The notes under the pieces are model-generated. The model searched no databases and was not told the origin of the DNA. It saw only the letters and a program-made list of their open reading frames with translations. From Arion vulgaris (lineage: Eukaryota > Mollusca > Gastropoda > Stylommatophora > Arionidae), in NCBI GenBank assembly GCA_020796225.1, contig CM036756.1, forward strand, positions 47,223,363 to 47,287,362: a stretch of 64,000 nucleotides of DNA. Reading direction: 5' to 3'. Position 1 is the stretch's first letter; each line of letters starts with the position of its first letter. The position numbers were made by a program, and so were the translations under genes. Of the stretch, positions 63,626-64,000 are shown piece by piece.

Positions 63626-64000
63626 AACAATAAGAAAGTATTTAATGTGAAGCGATACGTTCTAGATTACGTTTATTGTTTTATTTTTCCAACATTATTT
63701 GCCAGAGCCAAGGCTGGTTGAATGTTTTCATGAGATAATGTGACCTTAGCTTAGAATTACACAGTTTATTTTTTCACTTTTCTTCTCGTTGTATGTACTT
63801 CTGCTTAGTTGGACGAGATGTCTAAGTGATCATGTGCATTACCGGGTAGAGACGGGGCGGGTAGGAAGCTTGGTGCATGTATACTGACAAGTTTATCGTC
63901 TGATATATTTAACACAATGGATGGGGTTTGTTTCCACACGATATATAGGGATTAGTATATACATGAACCATGATTCTTATAGAAGTAATCTTGTAGAAGT
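63626..64000. other. Unassigned DNA at right edge
   Basis: AT-rich, with no repeat or coding signal recognised. Confidence 0.4.

Overview
The window reads as eukaryotic, intergenic, repeat-saturated animal DNA. It is AT-rich, has no intact long host gene and no bacterial-style operon, and every long open frame falls in a tandem array or a retroelement. The transposon mix points to a lophotrochozoan, most likely a mollusc and perhaps a gastropod: Penelope-like elements with a GIY-YIG domain, several LINE families (some with RNase H) ending in GAA or GAT triplet tails, tRNA-derived SINEs, a SINE-like family carrying a 'CATGTCGTAAGAGGCGACTAA' core, and an (ATCA)n-tailed SINE. The taxon is inferred from remembered motif distributions, not from a search.

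Layout. 1-9.6 kb: trinucleotide low complexity, a 42-bp array, a complete but broken Tc1/mariner-IS630-like transposon with 108-bp inverted repeats (2048-4110), SINE pieces, a 37-bp array, and a Penelope-like element with inverted terminal copies inside a 12-bp target duplication (5650-7443). 9.6-12.6 kb: a LINE fragment grading into a 62-bp array that was later split by a 1.45-kb RNase H LINE (12-bp duplication). 12.6-27 kb: many LINE tails alternating with 20-66-bp arrays. 27-35 kb: SINEs, one with a 35-bp internal piece expanded into an array, a homogeneous 45-bp array, and a terminal-inverted-repeat element with a TTAA MITE nested in it. 35-45 kb: more arrays, LINE and SINE fragments, and a 715-bp near-perfect foldback element with TTAA ends (42928-43642). 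45-52 kb: an RNase H LINE whose 3' end became a 69-bp array, a 1.3-kb 39-bp array open in both directions, and a second Penelope-like copy bracketed by arrays. 52-64 kb: SINEs, an unidentified 2-kb stretch with short open frames, a 58-bp array, and a 3-kb array of 56/60-bp units with higher-order structure.

By rough manual tally about 30 percent of the window is tandem repeat (over 40 arrays) and another large share is retroelement debris. The unifying observation is that many arrays are not anonymous. Their units are pieces of LINE, SINE or Penelope sequence still present at the array edge, so transposon insertion followed by local tandem amplification seems to be the main force shaping the locus. 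I see no coordinated multi-gene system here. Transposon-seeded minisatellites, a Penelope hairpin resembling a hammerhead ribozyme with a changed core, and the long foldback element are the points most worth checking.
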